A DNA stretch of 64,000 nt from a virus. The stretch spans positions 19,051-83,050 of the IMG/VR virus record IMGVR_UViG_3300047462_000400. One strand, given 5' to 3'. The first letter of the stretch is position 1. The number at the start of each line of letters is the position of its first letter. This document shows positions 8,841-16,277 of the stretch, in pieces. The position numbers were made by a program, and so were the translations under genes. Below the pieces are notes generated by a model, which was not told the DNA's origin, made no database searches, and saw only the letters and a list, made by a program, of their open reading frames with translations.

Positions 8841-10102
8841 CCGCCACCGTCCACCACCTGCCGATCTTCCGGAACGAGCACCTCTCGGTCAGCCGTCTGA
8901 AGAAGTTCGAGCAGTGCGCGCTCGCGTTCTACTTCCAGTACGTCAACAAGCCGGACAAGGCGCTCGGCGAGGGGGGCAAACCCGAGCCTGCGGAGTTCGG
9001 GACGGTGCTGCACGACGCCCTCGAGCGGACCTACCAGTGGATCGTCAACGAGGAGTACGAGGGCAGCTTCCCCGAGACGGAGATGCTCGAGTTCTTCCGG
9101 CTCGCCTGGTCGGAGAGCGGTCTCGTGGGCGTGGCGCTCTACCAGGAGGGTCGGGAGCTCCTCCGCGGGTACGCGAAGGACACCGGGTACGCCGACCACA
9201 TGCGGACGCTCGCGGTCGAGAACGAGTTCAACCTGCTGCTCGGCCCTGGCACCTGCCGGCTCGTTCCAGCGAGCGAGAAGGAAAGCTGGGCGATGGTCGA
9301 CGACTACTACGTCGTCAACGGGTTCATCGACCGGTGCGATCGGGTCGACGCCGAGACCGTCGAGATCATCGACTACAAGAGTAACCGCATGCTCTTCACG
9401 CGCGAGGAGCTCACCGGCGACCTTCAGATGAGCCTCTACTCGCTGGCGGCCCGGGAGATGTTCCCGTGGGCGAAGCGGATCCGGCTTTCCTTCCACATGC
9501 TGCGGCACGGCATAAAACAGGTGGTCGACCGGACCGCCGACGACCTCGCTGCCGCGCGCGAGTACGTCCTCGCGCTCGGCGCGCGGACCGAACGGGGTCC
9601 CTACGAACCAAAGCTCAACACGTACTGCGGCACCTGCGACCACCGAACGCGCTGCGACGCCTACAAGGGCGCGATGGAGCGGAAGCTCGAGGTGGTTGCC
9701 GTCAGCAAGGACGACCTGGAAGCCGTCTCCATCGAGCGCGAGCGAGTCGCCAAGATCGCCAAGGCCGCCTACGCCAGGAAGGACCAGCTCGACGACGTGC
9801 TGCGCGCCGCCATTGGTGAGTCGGACAACATCGAGCTCGCGGGAACCGTCTACCGACTCCAGCAGAACTTCGACACCGAGTACCCGGTGGACGGGATCGA
9901 GGAGCTCCTCAAGCCCCTCGGCGTGGACCTCGCTCCGATACTACGCATCGACAACAAGGCGCTCGATGCTGTATTGGAGAAGATGGAGACCGACGAAGGA
10001 CTGCCACGAACCGTTCGAGACTTCCTCCGCGTGCGCGTAGCCGCGAAAGCGGTCAAGCTTCCCCAGAAGCCACGCCTATACGGAAGCAAGAAGAAGACAT
10101 GA
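8837..10102 (+). CDS. PD-(D/E)XK nuclease, Cas4/AddB-like with Fe-S cysteines
   Basis: 421 residues. Features in order: VSRLKKFEQCALAFYFQYV (first cysteine near residue 27), GTVLHDALE, the nuclease core GFIDRCDRVDAETVEIIDYK near 161-180, LQMSLYSLA, and the cysteine triad YCGTCDHRTRC near 264-274. One early plus three late cysteines is the 4Fe-4S layout of AddB and Cas4, which process DNA ends. The C-terminal ~130 residues are an extra domain not recognised here. It probably acts with the helicase and exonuclease in recombination or packaging of phage DNA. Confidence 0.85.
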   Translation: MTATVHHLPIFRNEHLSVSRLKKFEQCALAFYFQYVNKPDKALGEGGKPEPAEFGTVLHDALERTYQWIVNEEYEGSFPETEMLEFFRLAWSESGLVGVALYQEGRELLRGYAKDTGYADHMRTLAVENEFNLLLGPGTCRLVPASEKESWAMVDDYYVVNGFIDRCDRVDAETVEIIDYKSNRMLFTREELTGDLQMSLYSLAAREMFPWAKRIRLSFHMLRHGIKQVVDRTADDLAAAREYVLALGARTERGPYEPKLNTYCGTCDHRTRCDAYKGAMERKLEVVAVSKDDLEAVSIERERVAKIAKAAYARKDQLDDVLRAAIGESDNIELAGTVYRLQQNFDTEYPVDGIEELLKPLGVDLAPILRIDNKALDAVLEKMETDEGLPRTVRDFLRVRVAAKAVKLPQKPRLYGSKKKT

Positions 10103-10416
10103 AGCTGTCTACCCTCGTCCGAGCAGCGCGAACGAAGCTGGGGGTCAACCTGCGAGACCTCGCCGGCAACGTGGGGGTGTCGGCGTCGTTCCTCTCCCGC
10201 ATCGAGCGCGGGGAGCACGTTCGGATCAGCGACCGCCGGCTCGTTCGGCTGGCTGCGGCGCTGAACCTACAGGTGGACGACGTCTACCGGTGCGCCGGGC
10301 GTCTCCCCCCGGACATCGCGAAGTACGTCCTCGAGAACATGGGTGTCGTCCGGAAGACGATGGTCCGGCGCAGCCGCAGCACCAGCCGGGCGATGGCGGC
10401 CGTGCGCGCAGCCTGA
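10099..10416 (+). CDS. XRE-type helix-turn-helix regulator
   Basis: 105 residues. The N-terminal 60 form a Cro/CI-like HTH: LRDLAGNVGVSASFLSRIER, then RLVRLAAALNLQVDDVY. The C-terminal 30 residues are basic. It is the last gene of the replication operon (ATGA overlap) and converges with the leftward gene ending at 10424. A repressor or autoregulator role is likely; the dyad at 253-274 is one candidate operator. Confidence 0.82.
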   Translation: MKLSTLVRAARTKLGVNLRDLAGNVGVSASFLSRIERGEHVRISDRRLVRLAAALNLQVDDVYRCAGRLPPDIAKYVLENMGVVRKTMVRRSRSTSRAMAAVRAA

Positions 10417-10423
10417 CGGGCAG

Positions 10424-10714
10424 CTACCCGATCGTCTGGGTCACGCCGGCCACGATCTCCCGGACGATGACCTCGGCCGGGATGGTCTTGCCGTCCTCGT
10501 CCTTCGTGTCGTCGGCGATGCACCAGTTCGTGGACGTCTCGGAGTCGTGAAGCACGCCGACGACGACGCCCTGCGCGTGGATGCCGGCGGCCTTGAGCTC
10601 CTCCATGATGAGTTCCATGTGCTTGTCAATGATGGCCTGCGCTGCGGACTCGAAGAGCGGGCTCGGGGCCGGCGGCGGGGTCTGGGGCTGGGTCTGGGTA
10701 GTCACGGTGGTCAT
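10424..10714 (-). CDS. Hypothetical protein, 96 residues
   Basis: A Thr/Pro/Gln-rich head of about 20 residues is followed by a compact domain (AAQAIIDKHMELIMEELKAA, then GVVVGVLHDSET). AAAGGAGATCCCC before the ATG supports the start. No family is recognised. It is the last gene of the leftward cluster beginning at 12355, about 150 bp from its neighbour. Confidence 0.7.
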   Translation of the reverse strand: MTTVTTQTQPQTPPPAPSPLFESAAQAIIDKHMELIMEELKAAGIHAQGVVVGVLHDSETSTNWCIADDTKDEDGKTIPAEVIVREIVAGVTQTIG

Positions 10715-10862
10715 GGGGATCTCCTTTACGGGGTGAGGGGTGCTGAGGTGCCTCCCTTGGCGAACGGGAAGGCGGGTTCTTCGACCTACGAGGTCTGCGG
10801 GTGATGATTGTCCAGTCGAATGTTGAATTGGACGGTGATCTCGTCTTGCTGTTGCTGCTGCG

Positions 10863-11102
10863 TCACTCGATCGCCTCTACCGCGCGTACGAGCGCGTCGT
10901 TGTAGTCACGCGCTGCCTTGAGGAGGGTCTGGAGCTTGGCCCACTGCTCCGGGGTGATGCTCCCGTCGGCCGTCCCCTCTGGCGGCTGGGTCTGCGCCTC
11001 GCCGAGCACCCGGTCGAGCATGTCGAGCTGCTCTTCGTAGAAAAGCCGGTCCTTGAGATGCGAGACCACGATGACCTTCGCGCGAATCAGTTGATTGCTC
11101 AC
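10863..11102 (-). CDS. Hypothetical protein, 79 residues
   Basis: Starts at GTG 11102 (MSNQLIRAKVIVVSHLKD), where GTGA overlaps the stop of the preceding reading frame. Largely helical (YEEQLDMLDRVLG, LQTLLKAARDYNDALVRAVE), so a coiled-coil or helical bundle is likely. The same frame is open far upstream, but that extension is an out-of-frame read of the neighbouring gene. Confidence 0.6.
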   Translation of the reverse strand: MSNQLIRAKVIVVSHLKDRLFYEEQLDMLDRVLGEAQTQPPEGTADGSITPEQWAKLQTLLKAARDYNDALVRAVEAIE

Positions 11103-11765
11103 TTCCACTTGTCCTTCCACGCCTGCTGGCGTTGTCGTTCCGCCTCTTCTGCCTCGCGTTCCTTGCGGCGCTCCTCCATGCGTTTCTTGAACTCGGGGTC
11201 GTCCTGCATCCGCTTGAACCGCGCCATCTCTCCTGCTCTGCGCCTCGCGCATCGCCGCTTGCGTTTTGGCGTTCGGTTCCTCCAGCTTGTCGCGCTTCGT
11301 GCGGTCGAGGACCAGCACGTGCGCGATGGCCTGCGCCTCGAGCCTGGCAGCCCCCTCGTTGTGGTAGTTGCGCTCGGGCTGGTCGTCGGCGTCGAAACAT
11401 CCCCACTTGTGGTGGTTGGGGCCGCCGGCCACTTCGATGAGGAGCCGCCACGGCCCTCGCCGGTAGCAGGTCGGGTAGTGGGTCAGCGTGAACCGGACGC
11501 CGTCGCCCCCGGCGTAGTCACCGACGAACGCCTCCTCACCGTACTCGCCCGGTTGCCATTGGAGCGTCCGCACGACGTTCTCGACGAGCCCCGTCGACCC
11601 GCTGCACTGGGTGGCGCTCCAGACCATCAGCTCGAGAACGGTTGCGGTGGACGGTCGCTGGCGTTTGCGGACAAGAAAGCATGCCACGAGCTCGTCGAGC
11701 GCCGCGTGGAGTTCCTTGTGGCGCGCTCGCTCGTCGCACGTCCTCCTGTCCTCGTCGTCCGCCAT
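11099..11765 (-). pseudogene. Hypothetical phage-type protein with an apparent frameshift
   Basis: The frame from ATG 11765 codes about 179 sensible residues (ELHAALDELVACFLVRKRQR ... HHKWGCFDADDQPERN ... REAQSRR). Sensible coding then moves to another frame near 11228: MARFKRMQDDPEFKKRMEER and a Lys/Glu-rich helix, ending at the stop 11099-11101, which overlaps the next gene in the usual 4-bp way. Simplest reading: one ~220-residue gene with a one-base indel. Alternatively the tail is a separate 42-residue gene starting at 11226. Confidence 0.55.
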
Positions 11766-12355
11766 CACGCCGCTCGTTTCTTGGGCTTCTTCGCGCTCGC
11801 GTCCTTCGCCTCCTCGGGCTTGCCGTCGGTGTGGAGGATCTCGCACACCCGCGACAGCGGGAAGGCGTTCCCCCGGCGGTTCTTGACGCCCATCGTCTTC
11901 ATCTCCTCGACGATGGCCCGCATCGGGAGCCGCCGGTTGAAGTACATGTGCCGGACCATCGAGATGACCCGCTGTTCCTCCTGGTCCTTCACGAGCTTGG
12001 AGCGGTCTTTCGTGAGCTTCCACCCGTAGGGCGGTTGGCCGTAGAGGATGTCCTTTGAACCGGCCGGGGCAGTGACTCGCATCATGGTCGTCTTCGTTCC
12101 TTTCTTGTGGGTTCGCTTCTTCGGTTCGCAGTACGCGCGGAATTCTGGCAGGATGAACGACTCGGAGAGCGGGTAGCGGGTCTCGTTCCCCTCGCGATCC
12201 TTGCGGGGGGTCTCTTCCCACTGCTCGCGGGTCGTGTCCTTCAGGAACTCCTTGGCATGGTCGTAGTCGAGGTACGGGACCAGCACCTCGCGGTCGAAAC
12301 CGAACATGCTGTTGCCTTCACGGAGCCGAACAACGATCTCGTCTTGGGTACGCAT
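11765..12355 (-). CDS. Protein with a Recombinase (PF07508-like) domain and no resolvase catalytic domain
   Basis: 196 residues. Residues ~90-170 match the central Recombinase domain of large serine integrases: ILYGQPPYGWKLTKDRSKLV, EEQRVISMVRHMYF, MRAIVEEMKTMGV and LSRVCEIL. The N-terminal resolvase domain with its catalytic serine is absent. Its place is taken by MFGFDREVLVPYLDYDHAKEF, a segment I cannot assign. Such proteins bind DNA but should not cut it. A TGATG overlap couples it to the next gene; the upstream region is the divergent promoter area at 12389. Confidence 0.65.
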   Translation of the reverse strand: MRTQDEIVVRLREGNSMFGFDREVLVPYLDYDHAKEFLKDTTREQWEETPRKDREGNETRYPLSESFILPEFRAYCEPKKRTHKKGTKTTMMRVTAPAGSKDILYGQPPYGWKLTKDRSKLVKDQEEQRVISMVRHMYFNRRLPMRAIVEEMKTMGVKNRRGNAFPLSRVCEILHTDGKPEEAKDASAKKPKKRAA

Positions 12356-12388
12356 CGGACGCGGTGGATGATGGTCGCGATGTCACTC

Positions 12389-12419
12389 GTTGTCAACCGG
12401 TTGCGGCACGACGTATATC
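12389..12419 (+). promoter_or_regulatory. Promoter of the 12.4-22.6 kb operon, with GTTGTCAACC operator-like site
   Basis: TTGTCA (12390-12395) and TATATC (12414-12419) are 18 bp apart and lie 18 bp before the ATG at 12437. The -35 lies inside GTTGTCAACC, a near-palindrome whose complement-like form GTTGACAACC recurs at 13836 and 16222. On the other strand the same bases give TTGACA, which could serve the leftward gene starting at 12355. Confidence 0.55.
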
Positions 12420-12436
12420 GGCGTAGGCTGACCGCC

Positions 12437-12640
12437 ATGAGGAACGGCTCCAAGGCCAGAACCGCCACGAAGGTCGCGGATGACGACCGGCAAAAGCAGA
12501 CGCAGGTCCGCATGTCCGACGCCCTGAAGGCCAAGATTCGCACGTACCAGCAGCAGGTCCACAAGGACACCGGCTTCACCATCAGCTTCTCGACGGCCGT
12601 TCGCACGCTCATCGAGCGGGGGCTCGAGGCGGCGTCGTGA
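12437..12640 (+). CDS. Ribbon-helix-helix-like DNA-binding protein
   Basis: 67 residues. A basic N-terminus, then QTQVRMSDALKAKIRTYQQQ and SFSTAVRTLIERGLE match the strand-helix-helix layout of Arc/CopG repressors. As first gene of the operon it is a candidate autoregulator of the dyad at 12389. The start is the first ATG after the promoter; the stop overlaps the next GTG. Confidence 0.7.
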   Translation: MRNGSKARTATKVADDDRQKQTQVRMSDALKAKIRTYQQQVHKDTGFTISFSTAVRTLIERGLEAAS

Positions 12641-12963
12641 GCACGCACGGAACGCACTCCAGTGGCGGCATCCAGATCGACCCGTTCACCGGGACGACCC
12701 GCGACCGACTCATTGCGGCGCTCACGGTCGCAATGACCGACGAGCAGGCCAGGGACGCTGTCGACGCGCTCGATGCTTGCCTGGACGAGGGTCCTGGCCG
12801 CACGGTGCTGGTACCCGAGAACCTGCGGCCCCACTACGGCGACATCGCGAAGCTGCGGCAAGAGCGCGACACCGCGATCGAAGTCGTGAAGCAAGCGCTC
12901 CAGAAGATGAAAGAGACGATCGAGTCGTTGGAGCGTCCCTCGAACGGAGTCATCACTCCGTGA
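12637..12963 (+). CDS. Hypothetical protein with C-terminal coiled coil
   Basis: 108 residues, GTG start overlapping the previous stop. The first half reads ATRDRLIAALTV-like helices (GTTRDRLIAALTVAMTDEQ); the second is a long amphipathic helix (KLRQERDTAIEVVKQALQKM) suited to oligomerisation. No known family. Confidence 0.65.
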   Translation: MSTHGTHSSGGIQIDPFTGTTRDRLIAALTVAMTDEQARDAVDALDACLDEGPGRTVLVPENLRPHYGDIAKLRQERDTAIEVVKQALQKMKETIESLERPSNGVITP

Positions 12964-13163
12964 GCCCGCTGCTCGCCCTCCTGATGGCGGTCGGCGGCGG
13001 CGCATTCGGGACGCTCGCGGCGCTGACCATCTTCTTCTTCTTCGTCCGCTCCATCATCAAGGCCGGGTTCGACAACTTTATCAAGACGGCGCACGAGAAG
13101 AACCAGTGCCCTATCTGCAAGCAACCGTTCCAGCACGACCACTCGGGAGACGAGAAGTCATGA
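12960..13163 (+). CDS. Small membrane protein with cytosolic zinc knuckle
   Basis: 67 residues. One hydrophobic segment at about residues 3-30 (LLALLMAVGGGAFGTLAALT, then IFFFFV) is followed by KNQCPICKQPFQHDH, a CxxC...HxH zinc-like tail. GTG start in a GTGA overlap. Function unknown. Confidence 0.65.
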   Translation: MSPLLALLMAVGGGAFGTLAALTIFFFFVRSIIKAGFDNFIKTAHEKNQCPICKQPFQHDHSGDEKS

Positions 13164-13195
13164 GCACGATGGACGAGAAGCTGAAGCCGTCATGA
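13160..13195 (+). CDS. Possible 11-residue mini-ORF
   Basis: ATG at 13160 overlaps the previous stop (ATGA), and its TGA at 13193-13195 overlaps the next ATG in the same way, giving MSTMDEKLKPS. Exact overlaps at both ends suggest it is translated, perhaps as the relic of a longer gene that keeps ribosomes moving along the operon. Confidence 0.35.
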   Translation: MSTMDEKLKPS

Positions 13196-13488
13196 TCGCC
13201 GAGCAGTTGACCTTCGAATCGATCGTGGAGCCGCCGGACCGGCCGCACACCTGTCACGCGCGGGAGTGCGAGAAGACGGTGAAGCCGGAGCTCCTCATGT
13301 GCGGCCGGCATTGGCGGATGGTGCCGCGGGTGATTCAGCGCGCGGTCTGGGACACCTATCGGCCGCGGCCGAGCGCTGCCTGGCACAAGGCTGCGAGCGC
13401 AGCCATCGGGTACGTAGCGCACCTGGAAGGCAGGCTCATCACCCGCGCGGAGCGTGAAGCGCTCGCCGAGTTCGGGCAGACGCCGTGA
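13192..13488 (+). CDS. Conserved phage-type small protein with Cys/His pairs
   Basis: 98 residues. HTCHARECEKTVKPELLMCG, RHWRMVPRVIQRAVWDTYRP and AIGYVAHLEG give the layout of a small protein common in tailed phages (Cys pair, RHW, then WxTYRP). Four Cys/His ligands could hold a zinc ion. Overlaps both neighbours. Confidence 0.75.
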   Translation: MIAEQLTFESIVEPPDRPHTCHARECEKTVKPELLMCGRHWRMVPRVIQRAVWDTYRPRPSAAWHKAASAAIGYVAHLEGRLITRAEREALAEFGQTP

Positions 13489-13697
13489 TCCGGTTCGTCG
13501 ACCCCGGCCGGAACAATCCCTGCCACTGCGGGAGTGGGGAGAAGTACAAGCGTTGTCACGAGGCCATCGACCAGGAAGCATGGCGGATCGTTTCGCTGAA
13601 AACTCGCCAGGCCGAGGCGGTGTGTGCGACGTTGCCGCGGTCGAGCCGACCGGAATTCAACCCCGTGGTGGTCGTCGGTTCTGAGCGGAGGCCGTGA
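13485..13697 (+). CDS. SEC-C motif protein
   Basis: 70 residues. RNNPCHCGSGEKYKRCH is the SEC-C zinc motif found at the end of SecA and on many small proteins, here at residues 9-25. GTG start in a GTGA overlap. The C-terminal 45 residues have no recognised feature. Probably a zinc-bound interaction module. Confidence 0.8.
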   Translation: MIRFVDPGRNNPCHCGSGEKYKRCHEAIDQEAWRIVSLKTRQAEAVCATLPRSSRPEFNPVVVVGSERRP

Positions 13698-13840
13698 TGT
13701 CGCTGCATTGGAAGGGCCTCGAGAAGTGTCCGTGTGGCTGCGGGACCACCGTATGGTGGGGGAGGTGGCGATGGGACGGCGGTTGGTCGCTGCGTCTTGG
13801 CCCGGTGGTGATCGTGGTGGGACAGCTCCGGGAGGGTTGA
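13697..13840 (+). CDS. Tryptophan-rich small Cys protein
   Basis: 47 residues: EKCPCGCGTTVWWGRWRWDG, then LRLGPVVIVVGQLREG. The ATG shares its A with the previous stop (TGATG); a GTG three bases earlier is also possible. Its TGA overlaps the GGTTGACAACC site. Confidence 0.6.
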   Translation: MSLHWKGLEKCPCGCGTTVWWGRWRWDGGWSLRLGPVVIVVGQLREG

Positions 13841-13845
13841 CAACC
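13835..13845. promoter_or_regulatory. GGTTGACAACC operator-like site
   Basis: An 11-bp near-palindrome covering the stop of the preceding gene and 40 bp before the next. It shares the core GTTGACAACC with 16222-16231 and is the opposite-strand form of 12389-12398. TTGACA could be a -35 element, but no good -10 follows, so a protein-binding site is more likely. Confidence 0.4.
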
Positions 13846-13885
13846 TATGGCTGATTCTGACCACTTCGGAGAACGGTGAACTGAG

Positions 13886-14236
13886 ATGGCAGCGTCGATC
13901 AAGACACTCATGGACCGACTCGAGGAATCGGTCGCCGGCGTCCCGGGCATGGTGGACGCCCTGACGAAAGCAATCGAGGCGGACACGAGCGGAGAGACCG
14001 GCGAGCTCCGCCAGCAGATGACGGAGCTCTACCAGCAGCTCCTCGCGCTGACGACGAAGGTGGAGGACAAGCTCCAGCAGGCGAAGGCGCTCGTGGAACG
14101 CGCCGAGCGGCAGCACGGCAAGACTGAGAAACAGCTCGAGAACGCGCAGGCGCTCGCCGATGGGGTCGAGAACATGGTGAGCGAGCTCCAGAGCGCGACC
14201 GAGTCGCTGAACCCCGAAGCGTGGGAATGGGAATGA
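13886..14236 (+). CDS. Coiled-coil protein
   Basis: 116 residues, nearly all helical with heptad-like spacing (LRQQMTELYQQLLALTTKVE, QAKALVERAERQHGKTEKQL). Likely an oligomeric scaffold or phage-encoded binding protein. The ATG follows CTGAG; the stop overlaps the next ATG. Confidence 0.7.
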   Translation: MAASIKTLMDRLEESVAGVPGMVDALTKAIEADTSGETGELRQQMTELYQQLLALTTKVEDKLQQAKALVERAERQHGKTEKQLENAQALADGVENMVSELQSATESLNPEAWEWE

Positions 14237-14520
14237 GCGGCGAGGGGATGGGTCAGCACTGCCAGGGTTCTGCCTGCGAGCAGACGCAGGTCGACCTCGC
14301 GGCACCCGTCTGCGAGTGCGACTGCGAGGACTGCGAGGCAGCCCGCCGGCCGCCCGAGACCGTGCTTGCTGATGCGTACGACGCGCTCCGCGAGGAGCAC
14401 AACGACTTCGGCGACGAGGGGGCACTTTTCCGCGAGCTCACCGAGACGCTGGCCCGGATCCTCCGGGACGACGAGCTCGGCGACATCCTGGCCGCTGAGC
14501 GCAAGACACTCCGGGGGTAG
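14233..14520 (+). CDS. Hypothetical acidic Cys-rich protein
   Basis: 95 residues. The N-terminal half has HCQGSAC and CECDCEDCEA clusters; the rest is an acidic helix (FRELTETLARILRDDELGD). ATG 14233 is chosen for its ATGA overlap. Zinc binding likely, function unknown. Confidence 0.65.
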   Translation: MSGEGMGQHCQGSACEQTQVDLAAPVCECDCEDCEAARRPPETVLADAYDALREEHNDFGDEGALFRELTETLARILRDDELGDILAAERKTLRG

Positions 14521-14531
14521 CGAGATTCGGC

Positions 14532-14825
14532 ATGCGGGTCATCACCTACCACTGGGCCTGCGAGAATGGCGGCGACGACATCATCGGGTCCCAGGCCGAC
14601 ATGCGCGCGCTGGTCGACAAGTGGCGCGGAGAGCCGGATCTACCGCCCCATGCGGAATACGAGGTCTTCCCGTACACCGGAGAAGACGGAAGTCCTCCTC
14701 CGAAAGACGAGACGCTCATAGCTGAGACCGAGGATTACCTGGCCAAGACCAAAGCTCTCGCTGATGGTCGAGCGTTGGGCCTGTTGCGGAAGCTGCTCCA
14801 CTTCGTGAAGAGGACGACCCCATGA
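14532..14825 (+). CDS. Hypothetical protein, 97 residues
   Basis: Begins MRVITYHWACENGGDDIIGS and ends in a basic helix (LGLLRKLLHFVKRTTP). No motif recognised. The short spacer before it and the ATGA overlap after it keep it in the operon. Confidence 0.65.
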   Translation: MRVITYHWACENGGDDIIGSQADMRALVDKWRGEPDLPPHAEYEVFPYTGEDGSPPPKDETLIAETEDYLAKTKALADGRALGLLRKLLHFVKRTTP

Positions 14826-15079
14826 GCCGCTTTCGCGTCACCGACACCATCGACGGGCTGCTAGGCACGACCACCTTCCGCGGGGAGGTTGTCCGGCGTG
14901 GGCGGAGCGGCGTCTTCACGAACGGCGATGCGCTCAAGCTCGACACCGGCGTTGAGTCGCTGGCGCCCATCATCTGCGAGGAGGCGTGCTCGACGTACCG
15001 GCACGGCAAGCTCCGTGGTCGACAGCGCTGTCGCGGATGCGGGCGGACTCGCAACGAGATTGAGATCGACGGAGGCTGA
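14822..15079 (+). CDS. Small zinc-ribbon hypothetical protein
   Basis: 85 residues. IICEEACSTYRHGK then RCRGCGRTRNEIEID form a four-Cys ribbon at the C-terminus, after a beta-rich start (GTTTFRGEVVRRGRSGVF). Start overlaps the previous stop. Confidence 0.68.
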   Translation: MSRFRVTDTIDGLLGTTTFRGEVVRRGRSGVFTNGDALKLDTGVESLAPIICEEACSTYRHGKLRGRQRCRGCGRTRNEIEIDGG

Positions 15080-15081
15080 CC

Positions 15082-15480
15082 ATGAACTGCCAGTTTGCCG
15101 GCGACGCCAACACGGTGAAGGGCAAGCTCGTGCCGTGCGCGAATGCCGCGTACGTCCGCATGCGGCACTCGGGGTTCGCGGAGGCCGTCTACCTCGGCAA
15201 GCCGGCGGTTTGCGAGGACCACATGCGGCACATGATGTCGGCGCAGGTCCGCGCCAAAGGACGTGAGTGGTCGATCGACCACTTCATTCACGAGGGGCGA
15301 AGACTCAATGGGCATGCAGGAGGAGATGAAGGGAATCGTGGAGGCCATCAGCCACGGCAGAGGAAGGTTCGCGCTCGGCGAGCTGACCGATGCCGAGAAG
15401 AAGATGGGAGTCACGAACTCCCCGTTCGTGCTCGCGGTGGGCGCCGTCCACGTGGCAAACGTGCGCCCACGCGCGCCTGA
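15082..15480 (+). CDS. Hypothetical protein with an abnormal overlap
   Basis: 132 residues as read. The first ~75 (NCQFAGDANTVKGKLVPC, VCEDHMRHMMSAQV, IDHFIHEGRR) look like a real Cys/His protein. The last ~57 overlap the next gene for 173 bp in another frame and become Arg/Gly-rich, typical of an out-of-frame read. A lost stop or a one-base indel near 15300 is likely; the original end would be about where the next ATG (15308) lies. Confidence 0.55.
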   Translation: MNCQFAGDANTVKGKLVPCANAAYVRMRHSGFAEAVYLGKPAVCEDHMRHMMSAQVRAKGREWSIDHFIHEGRRLNGHAGGDEGNRGGHQPRQRKVRARRADRCREEDGSHELPVRARGGRRPRGKRAPTRA

Positions 15481-15685
15481 CGGGCGCCCGCGCGATGGAC
15501 ACATCATCACGATCGGGATGACGCGCGACCACCTTCTCGAGCTCCGTGGGAAGATCGACGGCCTGCTCGGTTTCACCAAGCGGGACCCCGTGTACCTCGC
15601 GGTCGGGGAGAAGCACGTCCAGCGGGCGGCGGCGTTCATGATGGGTGAAACTCAACGGTTCATCGAAGACGTGGTGCGCACGTGA
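15308..15685 (+). CDS. Hypothetical protein, 125 residues
   Basis: MGMQEEMKGIVEAISHGRGR, FVLAVGAVHVANVRP, HIITIGMTRDHLLELRGKID: a mixed alpha/beta domain with good codon bias. ATG 15308 is preferred to the upstream GTG because the extra residues are unnatural. The stop overlaps the next GTG. Confidence 0.68.
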   Translation: MGMQEEMKGIVEAISHGRGRFALGELTDAEKKMGVTNSPFVLAVGAVHVANVRPRAPDGRPRDGHIITIGMTRDHLLELRGKIDGLLGFTKRDPVYLAVGEKHVQRAAAFMMGETQRFIEDVVRT

Positions 15686-15894
15686 GCTGGTGGAACTGGG
15701 GGCACCGTCATGAGCTCGTGCACGTCGGCACGACCTATGCGCCACCGGCGGCGGAGCACTCGCTGTATTACGCCGAGAACCGAGACGCTGCTCTCCACGG
15801 GGTGACGACCTTCCTTTGGAAGTGCAGCGACCCGGAGTGCTCGTACACGAAGAAGGTAGAGTGCCTCGGTAAGGTCACCGAGCACGAAGCCTGA
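15682..15894 (+). CDS. Small Cys protein
   Basis: 70 residues, with a His/Trp-rich N-terminus (MSWWNWGHRHELVHVG) and a single C-x4-C pair (KCSDPECSYTKKVEC). Starts at a GTG overlapping the previous stop. Confidence 0.62.
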   Translation: MSWWNWGHRHELVHVGTTYAPPAAEHSLYYAENRDAALHGVTTFLWKCSDPECSYTKKVECLGKVTEHEA

Positions 15895-15907
15895 GAGGAG
15901 TTCACCA

Positions 15908-16204
15908 GTGGCTACACCTATCGGACTCACCCGCGCGGAGGAAGAACGCGAGCAGGAACGACCGCCCGGACCACGGGTCGTCGTCGTCGCGCCTCCCGGT
16001 GCCGAGAAGTGCCGGATCAGCGTGCCGCCGAACGGCGACGACTGCCCGGCGGCGGCGACCGGTCACATCGTCTGGTTCGGTGAGGAGAAACAGCGCACGC
16101 TCGCCTGCGACGACTGCGCGCGCGCGATGAGCCTGCAAGCGCAATCGGTTCACTCGAGCATCCGATTCGTGCCGTTTCCGCGCGCTCCCGAGACACCGAC
16201 GTAA
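15908..16204 (+). CDS. Hypothetical Cys-pair protein
   Basis: 98 residues. A charged head, then EKCRISV, DDCPAAATGHIVWFGE and LACDDCARAMSLQA: two separated Cys pairs that could close a zinc site. The GTG start is supported by GAGAGGAG eight bases upstream. Confidence 0.65.
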   Translation: MATPIGLTRAEEEREQERPPGPRVVVVAPPGAEKCRISVPPNGDDCPAAATGHIVWFGEEKQRTLACDDCARAMSLQAQSVHSSIRFVPFPRAPETPT

Positions 16205-16221
16205 CTCATCGCGCTACAACA

Positions 16222-16231
16222 GTTGACAACC
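16222..16231. promoter_or_regulatory. GTTGACAACC site before the ParB block, possible promoter
   Basis: The same 10-bp core as at 13836. TTGACA (16223-16228) has CATGCT 17 bp downstream, a weak -10, and the next gene begins at 16278 with a leader of about 30 bases. It may fire or control the parB-thyX part of the operon. Confidence 0.45.
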
Positions 16232-16277
16232 GATGGCGCCCGTCGCATGCTCCCCTCCGAAAGAAGGGAACACCAGC

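Noticed and set aside
8837-10102. Cas4 of a CRISPR system
   Set aside because: The fold and cysteines fit, but there is no cas1, cas2 or array nearby, so a phage recombination nuclease is the better call.
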